A DNA stretch of 64,000 bases from Oscheius sp. JU75 (Eukaryota; Nematoda; Chromadorea; Rhabditida; Rhabditidae). Positions 45,875-56,600 of this stretch are shown one piece after another; within the stretch, counting starts at the first letter, position 1; each line of letters begins with the position of its first letter. The position numbers and the translations under genes were made by a program. Where the stretch lies: assembly GCA_037178855.1 (NCBI GenBank), contig JASJZC010000006.1, positions 1,736,001-1,800,000 on the forward strand. Reading direction: 5' to 3'. The notes under the pieces were generated by a model, which made no database searches, was not told the DNA's origin, and worked only from the letters and a program-made list of their open reading frames with translations.

Positions 45875-47957
45875 ATGTTTGTGGAAAAAGAAAAGAGGCG
45901 GATATGTAACGTACCAAAGACATCTGTTTTCCTAGCACTGATCGTGAGTGCGTTCTCAGTCTACTATTTCACGATGTTTCTGTTCCCGTCATCCTCTGCC
46001 GTTCCAACAGTGACGGCGACTGTTTTGCCCAGAAAGCGGTTAAATGATTCTGTACTCATCTTCATCGCTACAAAGATCCCTACTCCTTTATTAATACTCA
46101 AAGAAAGCTATTTGGGGGTCTGTCCTCAAGAAATACAGGTGAATTTCCAGTGCAGTCAGAAAAGCAGGCAACTTCAGTGGTTTTTATAGCATGATTAGCA
46201 TGGGGGAACCTTTTTTATAACAGTTGTTATTCCAGAGAATGGGTATGGCAAAAAAAAAAAACTGACAAAATTCCATACCACGGGCACTTTAAGCAGTGGA
46301 ACCGTAAGTCCGCGCATTTTGACTAACGTTTCGGGTAGACCAAAGCTCTTCGAGTTTTCTGATGTTCCGTAAAGTTGTAGAGCAGATCAAGAGGTACAAC
46401 TACACAGAATTGAAAAGTGCAATCGTGACCACAAAAATGAGATAGTAGTTTTGTCTTGTTTTTATTCTAGACTTCACACGTGTTCCAAGTTGAAGACTCC
46501 AACCACTCAATGATGTTCTGCGAAGTGAAACACCTCAAAGCTTGGAAGTGTTTTGGCCTAACCGAAAAGTTTTAGTCAGAAGTCGCTGGGAAAGAGTCTG
46601 CACTTATACTGTTACTCAAGGTAAACCTTCTCTTGTGGCTTCGCCTCCTCAAAACAAACACTAAGCCAATAGTTCAGCTCGCGAGAGACAGCCTTATAAG
46701 ACATTCTTATCATCTGTTCAATGAATACATAAATGGGCTTTGTCATTTTTATGCATGACACAAAAATGGCTAAATCACAGAGCTTGTTCAGAAATACTGC
46801 CGCCTGACAAGCAACAAGGCTGAACTTCACCAAGCAGATGCTCTTCTCTATCACCTACCTCAATATGTTCCTTCAGCTGCTTCCTATCCGGTGAACTCTG
46901 ATCAAATACGAGTGATGTTCACCATGGAGTCGCCGGCGCATTACGGCACTTTAGCCCAAAAGTTCAAGCCAGGTTTTCGTGATTCACACTGAGACAACGG
47001 AGCTTGTAGGATTCTTTAACTGGACAATGACGTACCGGACTGATTCGGATATTCATTTTCCGTATGCGGTGGTGAAAAAGAGGGAAAAAGGTGAGAAACA
47101 GAGAGACAGAGATCTTTTCAGCACTTTCATTGAATATCGACAAACTTTGGTCTTCAAAGAACCACAACCTAACTGCGGCCTGAATGGTGTCCAACTGTGG
47201 TGGTCTCAACAAGAGGAACGAGCTTGTGAAAGCAGCTCAAAGAGCCGGACTTGCAGTTGAAATTTACGGTGGCTGTGGACAAAAATTGCCAAACTGTGAG
47301 CGGAAAAGTTTCCGTATTCCCAAAATCTACGAGTGTGCAGCCCAGACATTGAAGTAAGTCATTGGCAGTGTCGAGAAAACTACGTAATATTTAGAAACTA
47401 CAAGTTTTACTTTGCTTTCGAGAACAGCAACTGTAGGGACTACGTGACCGAGAAGTTTTACAATTCGTTAATGCTCTACAATGCAGTGCCTATTGTTATA
47501 CGGAGGAAGTATCTTCAGGATATTGGGGTAAATCAGCATTATGCTTCACAGGGAATATGAAAACCGAGAGTGCGTGAGAGTCAGAGAGACACTGTTGCTC
47601 TCTTGAGACTGACCGATGATCGTTATTTTCAAGATTCCGGACGACATTTTTATAGCCCTGGACGATTTTCACTCCATGTCCGACATGGTTACATTTATCA
47701 ACAAGTTAAAAGACGACAAAGAACGATACTTGAAGTACCACGACTGGGGACGGAGCTACGAGTTAGAGACTCTTTTTGATAAAAGCCTAACTGTTTTACT
47801 GTTCAGATTCTCAAGGTTCGATCGCAACAAGGGTTTCTGTTTGCTCTGCGAGCGGCTGCGAAGACCAATTCCGCAGACGAGAATCTATCGGGACCTCTAC
47901 AATTGGTATGCGGAAGATTTCTGCGACAATGGCTATGCTAATAGTTTTCTGAAATAA
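45875..47957 (+). CDS. GT10 alpha-1,3-fucosyltransferase with in-frame TGA
   Basis: Exons 45875-46138, 46792-46972, 47010-47090, 47122-47353, 47395-47527 and 47634-47957 are all in phase (404 codons). A type II signal anchor lies near residues 15-40 (SVFLALIVSAFSVYYFTMF). Catalytic-domain marks: ADALLYH, FTMESP, FFNWTMTYRTDSDI, VSNCGG, then FAFENSNCRDYVTEKFYNSL with the GDP-fucose-binding segment, and a C-terminal CxxC (FCLLC). Such enzymes add fucose to GlcNAc in Golgi glycans. At 47181-47183 the frame reads TGA where the family has Trp in AW-VSNC (here A-A-stop-M-V-S-N-C). Everything around it is intact, so this is either a recent null allele, a base error, or a young pseudogene. An open stretch at 46471-46575 in intron 1 was not used because direct joining keeps phase. 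Confidence 0.85.
46366..46410. repeat. Short hairpin repeat, CTACAACTT family
   Basis: CCGTAAAGTTGTAGAGCAGATC followed by GGTACAACTACACAG; a degenerate family member within the first fucosyltransferase intron. The GTTGTAGAGCAGATC part is identical to the 6.9-kb copy. Confidence 0.55.
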
Positions 47958-49667
47958 ATCTCATTTCTTCGTCCTCGGAAGAAAAGGTGTGGAGGAATGC
48001 CATATAGGCGTATAAACTAGGTTGTATGCTTAGAAAGGCTCGGTTTCAACAAAATAGTCGTCGTTTCCCGGTCAAAGTAGTCTGTGTGATAAACTTGAGG
48101 CAATGCAATGAGATTCACAAATGTGTAGTTGAAGTTTTGGTAGGCTTTTGGAACTGAATCTTTATTTAAACAATGTTTCTTGTTTCAAAGCTTTTTTGAT
48201 TGCAAAGACGCTGTAATAAGAGAACCGTTAATCAGTTGACCCTCATACGCTGCATAACTAAAAGTGTTCTTTGGACCAGGGAGGTACATCAGATTTCACT
48301 GTACCCCTTGAGATCTTAACTTGAAATGTGAAAGTATGTTCAAATCACAAGCTTTTATTATGGCTGTCTCTAACTAGCATCGAACTGAATTGATAGGCTA
48401 CATCTCCAATATTTACCACAAAGAGGATGGTACTGAGAGAAAAAAGATAAAGTTCGATTCTTGCAACAAAACTTACTGACTTTATAGCTCTTCGAAACAA
48501 CATATTTTAAGAAAAATAAGATGAGAACTAATCACATACCCTGTTTGAGAAGAGACCTTGTCTAGTCTGAAACCAAAAGATTTATCAAAAATAGATGTGA
48601 AAAACCACGCAGTTTATGGTTTGCGGGTGGATGTTTTACAAGGCTAATCCACAAAAATGGGCGCGTATCACTGGAGTCAATAGGGCTACCGGTTGGAAGT
48701 GTCTGTACTTTAGAATGAGTTGTGATTTGCAGCACCATAGTCGTCGGCATCACAGCCACAAACGCCTCATTTTAGTTCTCTTCATACATCTCTACTATCT
48801 AAATCGCGATTGTTTCTGTGGAGGACTCTGTCTGTTTGTTTGTTTGTCCATGGCCACAAAACAGAAGCGAGCCAATTAGTTGTCCAGAAGTTTTACTGTT
48901 CAAAAACAGTTATTGCCTAGATTGGTTGACAGGTCAACTTCGGGTGCGCTATAGAACTTGGCTTTTTTCACAGTGAAGTCACTGGGAGGTTTCTGTAACT
49001 ACAAAGCGGCGCAGCCGCCAATGTAAACTGATGGCAAAAGAAAAGTCTGAGACATTTTTATCCGTCCGTCTGTCATGGTGTCCGCACAATTGCATGTCAA
49101 CACTAATACCCAAAAAAGCTGACAAGCCATTTCATGTCAAGAGACAAGGGGACAAGCCAGCTGTAGAAGACACTGCTACTAGGGAAGTGGCGCAGCAGCC
49201 TGTAGTCAATTCTAAGCAAAGGCCAAAGGGCTGCGAAGCTGCCGCCGACAGCTGGTACAATCTAGCCTTTTCCAGCCAGAACAGGATTCCGAATGAAATA
49301 TTTTTTGTATTGCCGTTTTCTAAGAAATAATTGTTTTCACTCCTGTACCCGTTCAGAACGTCCCAGTGAACAGAATTCCTTACATTCTTTGAAAGCCAAC
49401 TCGGTCATGCAAAACAGACAATCTTTGCGCTCACATTATTTACAACATCAGAAGTTGGGTTGGTTTTGTACAAACTTTATTAGATAGGAATCACTACAAG
49501 TCCACAAGTGCTAATAGTGTACACAGGTTCGTCTCCGAGACACTGCGAAGGCAGAACTCTTGTAGGCGGTGCTCACGAAGAAAAACCATTACAATTCGGT
49601 ACAAAAATGTGCTCATAATAGTAATCCTCCTATCAGATTCCTCGACTTCACAATGAAGAAGCTAACG
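47958..49667. other. Spacer with dispersed-repeat copy
   Basis: No gene is supported. A GTTT microsatellite lies at 48833-48850, and 49079-49215 is the second copy of the repeat at 33.9-34.1 kb. Two overlapping open frames on opposite strands at 48562-48879 could not be told apart from chance. Confidence 0.4.
49079..49215 (+). repeat. Dispersed repeat copy 2 (with 33945-34085)
   Basis: Plus-strand partner of the minus-strand copy at 33945-34085. It has an extra 10-base block near the middle and lacks another, so the copies are old. A 99-codon open frame (49031-49330) runs through it. Confidence 0.6.
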
Positions 49668-49825
49668 TTACTGAAAGTAGAAAATTGTCTCTCTCTGTCG
49701 CTCACCTTGAGTCTTCTAGGAACAGAGCTAACGGTGTTGTAGCACACAGTTCTGGTTGTGTTTTTGTCTCCGTTGATGCAGACTGGGACACAAGTCATCT
49801 TTCTACAGCAGGGAACTGGGATGTT
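49668..49825 (-). CDS. Candidate exons of a cysteine-rich secreted peptide (partial)
   Basis: Exon 49706-49825 follows a CGTTCAG acceptor and reads NIPVPCCRKMTCVPVCINGD and on to VCYN, with five cysteines in about 30 residues. A GTGAGC donor and a CTTTCAG acceptor place TAA directly after, at 49668-49670. The pattern suggests a small disulfide-bonded secreted peptide. The upstream exon with a signal peptide was not found, so the call is weak and no function is claimed. Confidence 0.35.
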
Positions 49826-51050
49826 CTGAACGAGTACAGGAATGAAAACAGTTCAAAGAGTAAAAGAAATAGGGAATTTCTTTCTGGCAGAGAATTTTCA
49901 AAGTGATAATGACAACTAGAAATTATTCATTTTTGTGAAAAAAAAAGTGCGCTCATTCAAATAGAAGAAAAGAAAGGGATTCGTTGAAAACTACTTCAGA
50001 GTACATTATTTCACGAATGCGTAATATAATATCAGTAACCGCTGAAACAGAAAAAGAATGTTTCAACTATTGCAGAAGAGTACATAATTCCAATAGTTTT
50101 TGTTGTTTCAATCAGAGATGCTCAAATGATATCTGTATGAAAAACGATTCATTCCAATGGAAAACACGCACAAAACTGTTTTTGAAGAGAGCACGAAGAG
50201 TCACAGACAATCTCGGTCTTGACTGAGATTGCCATCTCTCCAAGTACAATATAACAGTTGTTTGTTTTCAAATAGAAACCGTCGTAGAACATAACCCGGC
50301 TTCAAGAAATATAAACAACGTGTGAAATATTTGCCACCTTCAGAAAAGGAATTCAAACACGCATTTTTGTCAAAATATCAAAGGCAGATTGAGTAAGCTG
50401 ATTTTTCAAAGCTTTGGTGTTGTCCAAGCGGTGAAACATTTTTACTTTTTATTCCGTATGATTTTCGATTTTTTCAAGCGCCTGTAACACCACAATCAGT
50501 CCATGCAAGTTTCAAAGCACTACGCGTTATCATGTTGAAATGTCATCAGCGGATTAGCATGGAGGTAAGGAAGCAGGTTATTCTGGAGCACATCATGATA
50601 GTCGAAGCTATTTATCCTGCTGGTGACAAACTCGAGTGAGACAGTACCGTCGTGAGAGTCATTTGCTCGTCTCTGATTGTCAGCTTTCTGGGTCTTCCTC
50701 CTCTGTTTTTAGCTCCATAGCCAACAGGATCCTTGCGATAGTTGTCAACCACGGTAGGAGAACGTTTGATCGTGAGGCAGAGAGACTTTTCTGTCTCTCA
50801 GTCTCTCTGTTCACCACACAGTGACCTTTAACAGGATTGTTGTTTTCCCTCGTCCTCAAGAGATATAAACAGGATATGACAGAGGGACAAAGAGACAGAG
50901 AGACTGAGAGACGGAGCAAGCTGCAAACTATCCTATTTTCGAGCCTTCTGTGACTACTTATCGGGTTACTAACTCTATCGATTATAGCGTCTTATCGGCT
51001 TTTTGCCAAACAACTCTGTTCAACCGTCCCCGTTATAGTTTCTCTTCGTG
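49826..51050. other. Upstream region of the kinase-ankyrin gene
   Basis: No gene is supported. A plus-strand frame near 50040-50220 has clustered cysteines but no signal peptide or decided start. GAGACAGA simple repeats lie at 50775-50800 and 50880-50920. The promoter of the kinase gene should be here. Confidence 0.35.
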
Positions 51051-54000
51051 ATGGGATCGGAAAACTCGAAACGTAGTGACATGGATGACTTCGAAGTTCC
51101 TATATTCAAGCATGGAAAGAATATTTCTGTTTTGAATTATCTGTCGAGAGGAGGTGAAGGGACTGTTTACACGGCCCAAACCAGGGACAAAAGGTAAGTG
51201 TGAGTCAGGTGCAAATAATTAGTTATAGAACCGTTTGTGTTAAAGTCTTTCCCGAATTTGGTAAACGTGAGCAAAAGGAAGTGGACAAGCTAGTGAAATT
51301 GGTAGGCATTATTCAAGATTTTCTCACTGCTTTAGAGAGGAAAGCATCCGAACATACTGGAAATATTTGGTACTTACGAAGGCTTTAACCCCGATACTCA
51401 AAATGTCTATCGAGGCTATGTTATGGAGTTTATGGCTGGAAGGAGCCTTAACGAAGGTAGTTGCTCTCTGCCTGTCTGCCTTGCTGTCCCTGTGTCAGAG
51501 TCTCAAGACGTATCTAACGTTGTTTAGCAATTTACTCCGACAAGCCCTATGAACCCGAACAAGCATATCATTGGATGCGCCAAATATCTCATGCTGTGGT
51601 CTATATGCACTTAAAGAAAATCGCCCATCTCGATTTAAAGCCTTTGAAGTACGTTCCACAAAACAAAGAAGCAGTAGCTCTTTAGCATGCTATTGGATGC
51701 TACGGGAACTCGCGTAAAGATTGGAGATTTCGGATTGTCTAAAAACTTGATGTTTTCCAAACTGACTGCCAGGTTTGGATCAGTCTCACGTCTGCAAAAA
51801 AGACAAATTTCAGAAGAGCAACGTACGCTTATATGGCTCCAGAGCTCTTTGATGAAGAAATCGATCTTCACGAACAAAGCTTGTACAAGGCGGATGTTTA
51901 CTCTCTTGGTGTGACATTTTGGGAAATTCTTTATCGAAAGTATGATTTTATACTCTCTCGTTAAAAAATGCATTAAGACCGCCTTTCAACGGTTTATCAC
52001 TAGTCCAAATATGCGAAAAAGTAAAAGCAGGAGAACGTCCGAGTATGGAGAAATTCATTTGGGAGGAGGAGATACGCGAATTGATTGAAAAGTATATATT
52101 TAAGCTATCTCTGTCTCCGTCTTGGGACTATCTGTTAACGTTCTTTTCAGAAAATTACTTTTTTCAGATCTTGGATAGGTATACCTTATGAGCGCTGCTC
52201 CCTCCCGGACTACATTTATACTCTGAATACTGTTCTGCAGGTGATTTAATTCATAGGGACAGTAACATTGCGAGGGTATGAGCACCCGGTGGAACGCTTT
52301 TTTTTCAAATGGGTTCCACTACGAACGTCCTCCAAAATGCTTGGTTTGCATATTTCGACGTTTTAGACTACGGGCGGTGTAGGCGTCCAGAATAGCGTCA
52401 ATATCCGTGTCCGTAAAGCGCGGGGCATCTCCTGTGTCCTTGGACGCAGGTATCTCCTCATTAGCTGCAACTTGATATCCCATCTTCCTAAAAACAAGTT
52501 CGGCGAAGGAAGAAGATACGAATCAAATGGAGTGGAGGAACGAAAATGCGAATTGAATGAGAAAATAAACAAATACGTGTCAATACGAAAACGAGTAGCC
52601 GGAATGGATTTTGAGTTTTGCGACCCCCATTTCTCGTCTAGTCCTTTAGCTACCCGCTCAAAACATCACTTTTCAGGAACCTACTGACTTTCGCGATTTC
52701 CTTCCTGTCTCTCTACAAGCAGTTGCCGCTAATTATCGCGCCACTCCAATGCACATTGCTGCTCAACAGGGAGATAATGTGATAGTGGAAATGCTTATCA
52801 TAACAGGAGCTTCAGTCTCTTCGAAGGATAAAGATGGGTGGACTCCTTTACATTATGCTGTTTGGAATAATTACATTGAAATTGCCAGAACCCTGCTCAA
52901 GCATCGCGCGCCAATCGATGCCGTCAATGTGTTCGGCCGTACTCTTCTTCACTTAGCTTCCGAAAAAGGTAATGTTGACATGGTCAACCTTCTCCTCCAA
53001 CATGAAGCTATTGTCGACAGAGAAGATAACAATCATGACGGTCCACTGCACATGGCTGTTTGTCATGGTCATCATCTGGTCGTAGAAATGCTCATCAAAG
53101 CAGGAGCTTCGGTCACATCAAAAACTATAAACGGGTCGACTCCTTTACATTATGCTGTTTGGAATAATTACATTGAAATTGTCAGAACCCTGCTCAAGCA
53201 TCGCGCGCCAATCGATGCCGTCGATGTGTTCGGCCGTACTCTTCTTCACTTAGCTTCCGAAAAAGGTAATGTTGACATGGTCAACCTTCTCCTCCAACAT
53301 GAAGCTATCGTCGACAGTGAAGATAACAATTATGATACACCGTTTCACGCCGCTGCTCATGGTGAGCAAGTAGTGAACGTGCTTCTTGGGGCCGGAGCTT
53401 TGGTCTCTTCGAAGGATGAAGATGGGTGGACTCCTTTACATTTTGCTGCTGGACATAATGACGTTGAATGTGCCAGGACCCTGCTCAAGCATCGCGTGCC
53501 GATCGATGCAGCCGCTTACATCGGTACTCCTCTTCACATTGCTGCTCAAAAAGGTCACGTTGACATGGTGAAATTTCTCCTCAAACATGGAGCTATCATC
53601 GACAGTGAAGATGACGATCACCATACTCCATTGCACGTTGCTGCTTTTTATGGTCATCATCTGGTCGTGGAAATGCTCATCACAGCAGGAGCTTCGGTCT
53701 CTTCAAAGAATGAAGATGGGGTGACACCTTTACATTGTGCTGCCATAAGAAATCACATTGAAAGTGCCGCTATCCTGCTCAAACATTACGCACCAATCGA
53801 CGCAGCCACTGTGTTCGGCGAAGATTCTCTTCATTTTGCTGCTCAAAAAGGTCATGTTGACATGGTGAAATTTCTCCTCAAACATGGAGCTATCATCGAC
53901 AGTGAAGATAACGATCACCATACTCCATTGCACGTTGCTGCTTTTTATGGTCATCATCTGGTCGTGGAAATGCTCATCACAGCAGGAGCTTCGGTCTCTT

Positions 54001-54563
54001 CAAAGAATGAAGATGGGGAGACACTTTTACATTGTGCTGCCATAAGAAATCACATTGAAAGTGCCGGTATTCTGCTCACTGCCCAGGAGGGGCACGATCA
54101 AGTAATGAACGTGCTTCTTGGCACCGGAGCTTCGATCTATTTAGAGCCTAATAATGGAAGGTCTTTTCAATCAGCGTGCTTCAAAGGTGCGATCAACTAC
54201 GTCACCTATCTCCTTAAACATGGTGCTAATCCGAACACAGCCAATGGCGGTCAAACTGCACTATGTAACGCTGCTTATAGTAACCACGTCGATGTTGTCA
54301 ATATCCTCATCCTATATGGAGCCAATGTAGACGCCCGTAATAACGATGGTCGATCAGCACTGCACATTGCCAGTTGTAAAGGAAACGTTGACATTGTAAA
54401 TCTTCTCCTACAAGCTGGCGCCAATCCTAATAGTGTAGACAAAAACAATACGACTCCTCTAGTGTATGCTCGAGAAGAAGGTCACAACGAAGTAGCGGCC
54501 ATTCTAGTGAAATATGGAGCCCGTTTTGTTTTGCATTTAAGAAGTTCGGAGGGAGAAGACTAG
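51051..54563 (+). CDS. Protein kinase fused to about 18 ankyrin repeats
   Basis: Nine exons, all in phase, give 914 residues: 51051-51193, 51229-51301, 51336-51456, 51528-51648, 51686-51772, 51814-51939, 51978-52091, 52168-52240 and 52677-54563. Kinase, residues 25-275: Gly-rich loop SRGGEGTVY, Lys in VCVKVF (about 53), ExxK-type helix, HLDLKPLN (146-153; HRD with Leu for Arg), DFG (167-169), APE, DVYSLG. Residues 290-905 are ankyrin repeats (TPLHxAA, LLxxGAxxxxxD), about 18 units. The architecture is that of RIPK4/ANKK1, which signal in innate immunity and epithelia; ortholog status is inference. The join rests on a phase-0 GTGATT donor and a TTTTCAG acceptor 436 bases apart; without it the kinase would stop two codons later. 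Two introns use AAG or GTTTGG signals. AATAAA follows the stop. Confidence 0.8.
52319..52483 (-). CDS. Small antisense gene inside the kinase-ankyrin intron
   Basis: A 54-residue minus-strand ORF starts MGYQVAANEEIPASKDTGD and contains FTDTDIDAILDAYTARSLKRR before ending GRS. Its codon use is much more biased than the flanks. The ATG is preceded four bases earlier by TTTTTAG, suggesting a trans-spliced start. The acidic-helix-then-basic pattern resembles short interaction motifs in chromatin remodellers, but I cannot assign a family. It could also be the 5' piece of a longer fragment copied here. Confidence 0.5.
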   Translation of the reverse strand: MGYQVAANEEIPASKDTGDAPRFTDTDIDAILDAYTARSLKRRNMQTKHFGGRS

Positions 54564-55079
54564 TTTTTTAGAAGAGCAAACATCCTACAACTATAACCCA
54601 ATTCATTACTTCAAATAAAAGTCATCATTGTATATATCTTCATTGTTTTATCCATGTCTTCCTACTATCAACTCTATTCTGCGAGAATCTAGGAGACTAT
54701 GATCCGAGAATATTGCGATACTATGAGATTTTAGACCTGGAAGACTGTAAGTGCAAACTATTTTATTCTAACTATAGAAAATTTTGTTCTAAACTTTTAA
54801 ATTTTCCGCCAAAATATGAAAAAGTACGTAAATGACATTTTCGATGCGACGAGCAATTCTTCAGCAAGATAAACTAACTATGTGTTTTTTTCTGTTTGTC
54901 TCTGGGTTTTTTGTACTCGTTCAGAGCTGAAATCGCAATAAAGAAAAATGAAAAGCGCCCAACAGTCAACAAAGGTCAGCGAAAACCATTTCATTCTTGT
55001 TTATTTGGAAAAACTAAAGACTAAAAGGCTTGAAAAGAAACTGTCTCCGTAAGGTATGCACCCATACCTTTTCGACTTC
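54564..55079. other. Spacer without recognised gene
   Basis: Contains the kinase-ankyrin polyadenylation signal and otherwise AT-rich unique sequence. Confidence 0.4.
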
Positions 55080-55198
55080 TCAGACGAGGTATATACGGTC
55101 AAGTTGCAGAAGTTTGTCTTCAGGGAATTCCTCGCTCGCAGTTTGAATCCTGCCAATGGTCTCTATCGCCCTCTGAGGATCTTCTGCAGTAAATCTGG
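55080..55198 (-). CDS. Exon-like block, unknown gene (partial)
   Basis: After TCGACAG on the minus strand an open frame reads ARFTAEDPQRAIETIGRIQT, then EDKLLQLDRIYLV and TGA. Composition is protein-like and ends next to a LINE fragment on the opposite strand. No upstream exon was found; it may be a C-terminal exon separated from its gene by the LINE insertion. Confidence 0.25.
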
Positions 55199-55263
55199 CT
55201 GTCGAACCCGGATAAAGTAAAAAAAAAAAAATCATTCACTTCACACCGTTTGATCTAAGGCCG

Positions 55264-55760
55264 TTGGCAGCCTTCTCATATTCGAACCCTATGAGGCCCA
55301 AGTCTTTGGTATATGGAGTAGTCAATGGACACTCTTGTCTCAAACTGTGCGCTCGCTTCTTCAAGCACTCTCTAGTGGCCTACCATCGCCGTCGCCGTTT
55401 GTGGAAAGAAGAAATTCCGGTCCCAGCACTGCGACACAGAGGGATCGTCACATCAACACCCATGGCGCGAAGCCAACTCAACTCAATCGTGCGAGGAATG
55501 AGGAGGCATGGACGAGGAAAAATGGCCGAGATGAAAGGAGATCAGCGACGAGCTCTAGGGAGACCGTGCGTGAGATGGGAAGATGAGCTGAAGAAAGCCT
55601 GTGGTCGCCTCGGACGAACTTCAATCATGTGGATGCGAGAGACAATAGAGGGAGACGACGAGCGAGTTCGCGCTATGGGAGCGGCAAGGGAGCCCTGACA
55701 TGATAGCAACCCCTTGATTCCGACAATAAATTGTAATTGTAATTGTTGTACATAAATGTA
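55264..55760 (+). mobile_element. 5'-truncated LINE 3' end
   Basis: An ORF of 144 codons (55264-55698) ends with GRPCVRWEDELKKACGRLGR and WMRETIEGDD, the W/R-rich C-terminus typical of RTE/CR1-type reverse-transcriptase ORFs. It is followed by AATAAATTGTAATTGTAATTG, a short microsatellite tail typical of such elements. The reverse transcriptase itself is missing. It differs from the full-length element at 23-26 kb, so a second family is present. Confidence 0.65.
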
Positions 55761-55921
55761 TATAGTTCCTGTTTCAGAAAACACTGACCTCTTCTTCTTG
55801 CACATCGTCAAGTTTCGTCTTTTTTTCAGAACGCAGAAAGAGAAGGGAGCAAGTCTGTAAAACGTTCATAAAAAAAAATAGATATATGAAAGAAAAAAAC
55901 TGTACAGACAAAAAACTCTCC

Positions 55922-56209
55922 TCATAACAAGCCTCTTTCGCAAGCCTTGTTTTCCTCCTTCTTGTTCTTCGCGTCTTCGATGAAGTCGTGTCCTTTGCTG
56001 GTAAATTCAAAGACAACAATATAACTTCCTAAATAAAGAGAAAAAATCGTATCTTACCGTCGACCGGAGCCGACGAAATCAGAATAGTCAGATATGGTTG
56101 TGCCGGAGACGGTTCCGAGGTAAAGCGACTTGCTTACGAGTTCGATGTGGACCTGCTCGAGACTGCTAATTTTGGCTGCGGCGAGCTTAGAACGGAACGT
56201 CCTTATTTC
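55922..56209 (-). pseudogene. Two coding-like exons with conflicting phase
   Basis: Block 56058-56209 reads EIRTFRSKLAAAKISSLEQV and onward to SDYSDFVGSG before a GTAAGA donor; block 55922-56028 reads SYIVVFEFTSKGHDFIEDAK, then KKEENKACERGLL and TGA. Only 29 bases separate them and the phases differ by one, so a single product needs an indel. I do not recognise the protein. No start codon was found upstream. Likely a gene fragment or relic. Confidence 0.35.
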
Positions 56210-56600
56210 CTATGTCAACATGTCTAATTCTACGATGTAGCTTCCTTTGCGCCTCGGACCCATCCGATGTCACACCCGTACGGTCTCGTTTTCCTGTTTG
56301 GACAACCTCCCAGCTTGAGAGCTTTGCAAGTTTCTAATTTTTTTTTTGAGCTGGAATGTTTTTCTGCTCAAATGAAATTTGCAAGTAGAGTGGGCCCTTT
56401 TCAATTTCTTTTTTGTTCGAAAATGCTCTTGTCTGACTCGCTTTTCAAATTTCGATTCTTTTATCTCAAAAACCCTTCTAAAATGCTCTCCAAGCCTCTA
56501 AGTTTCGATATTCTTCTATTGAAAACCTTCGACTCTATTTTCAGCGTAAAAGCGTAAACGGCTAAAAATGTTCTAAGACGAACAAGGTGAACAGCTTTCG

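Noticed and set aside
46471-46575. Open stretch in the first fucosyltransferase intron (TSHVFQVEDSNH...)
   Set aside because: It cannot be joined to the next exon in phase, while exon 1 joins exon 46792-46972 directly in phase and with sensible cysteine spacing.
47181-47183. Selenocysteine at the fucosyltransferase TGA
   Set aside because: The family has Trp there, not Cys, and no SECIS-like element was recognised downstream.
48562-48879. Overlapping ORFs on both strands
   Set aside because: Neither has splice signals, family resemblance or codon bias.
49984-50226. Plus-strand cysteine-rich ORF near 50.0-50.2 kb
   Set aside because: It has no ATG at its start, no signal peptide and no decided splice sites, although cysteine spacing looks knottin-like.
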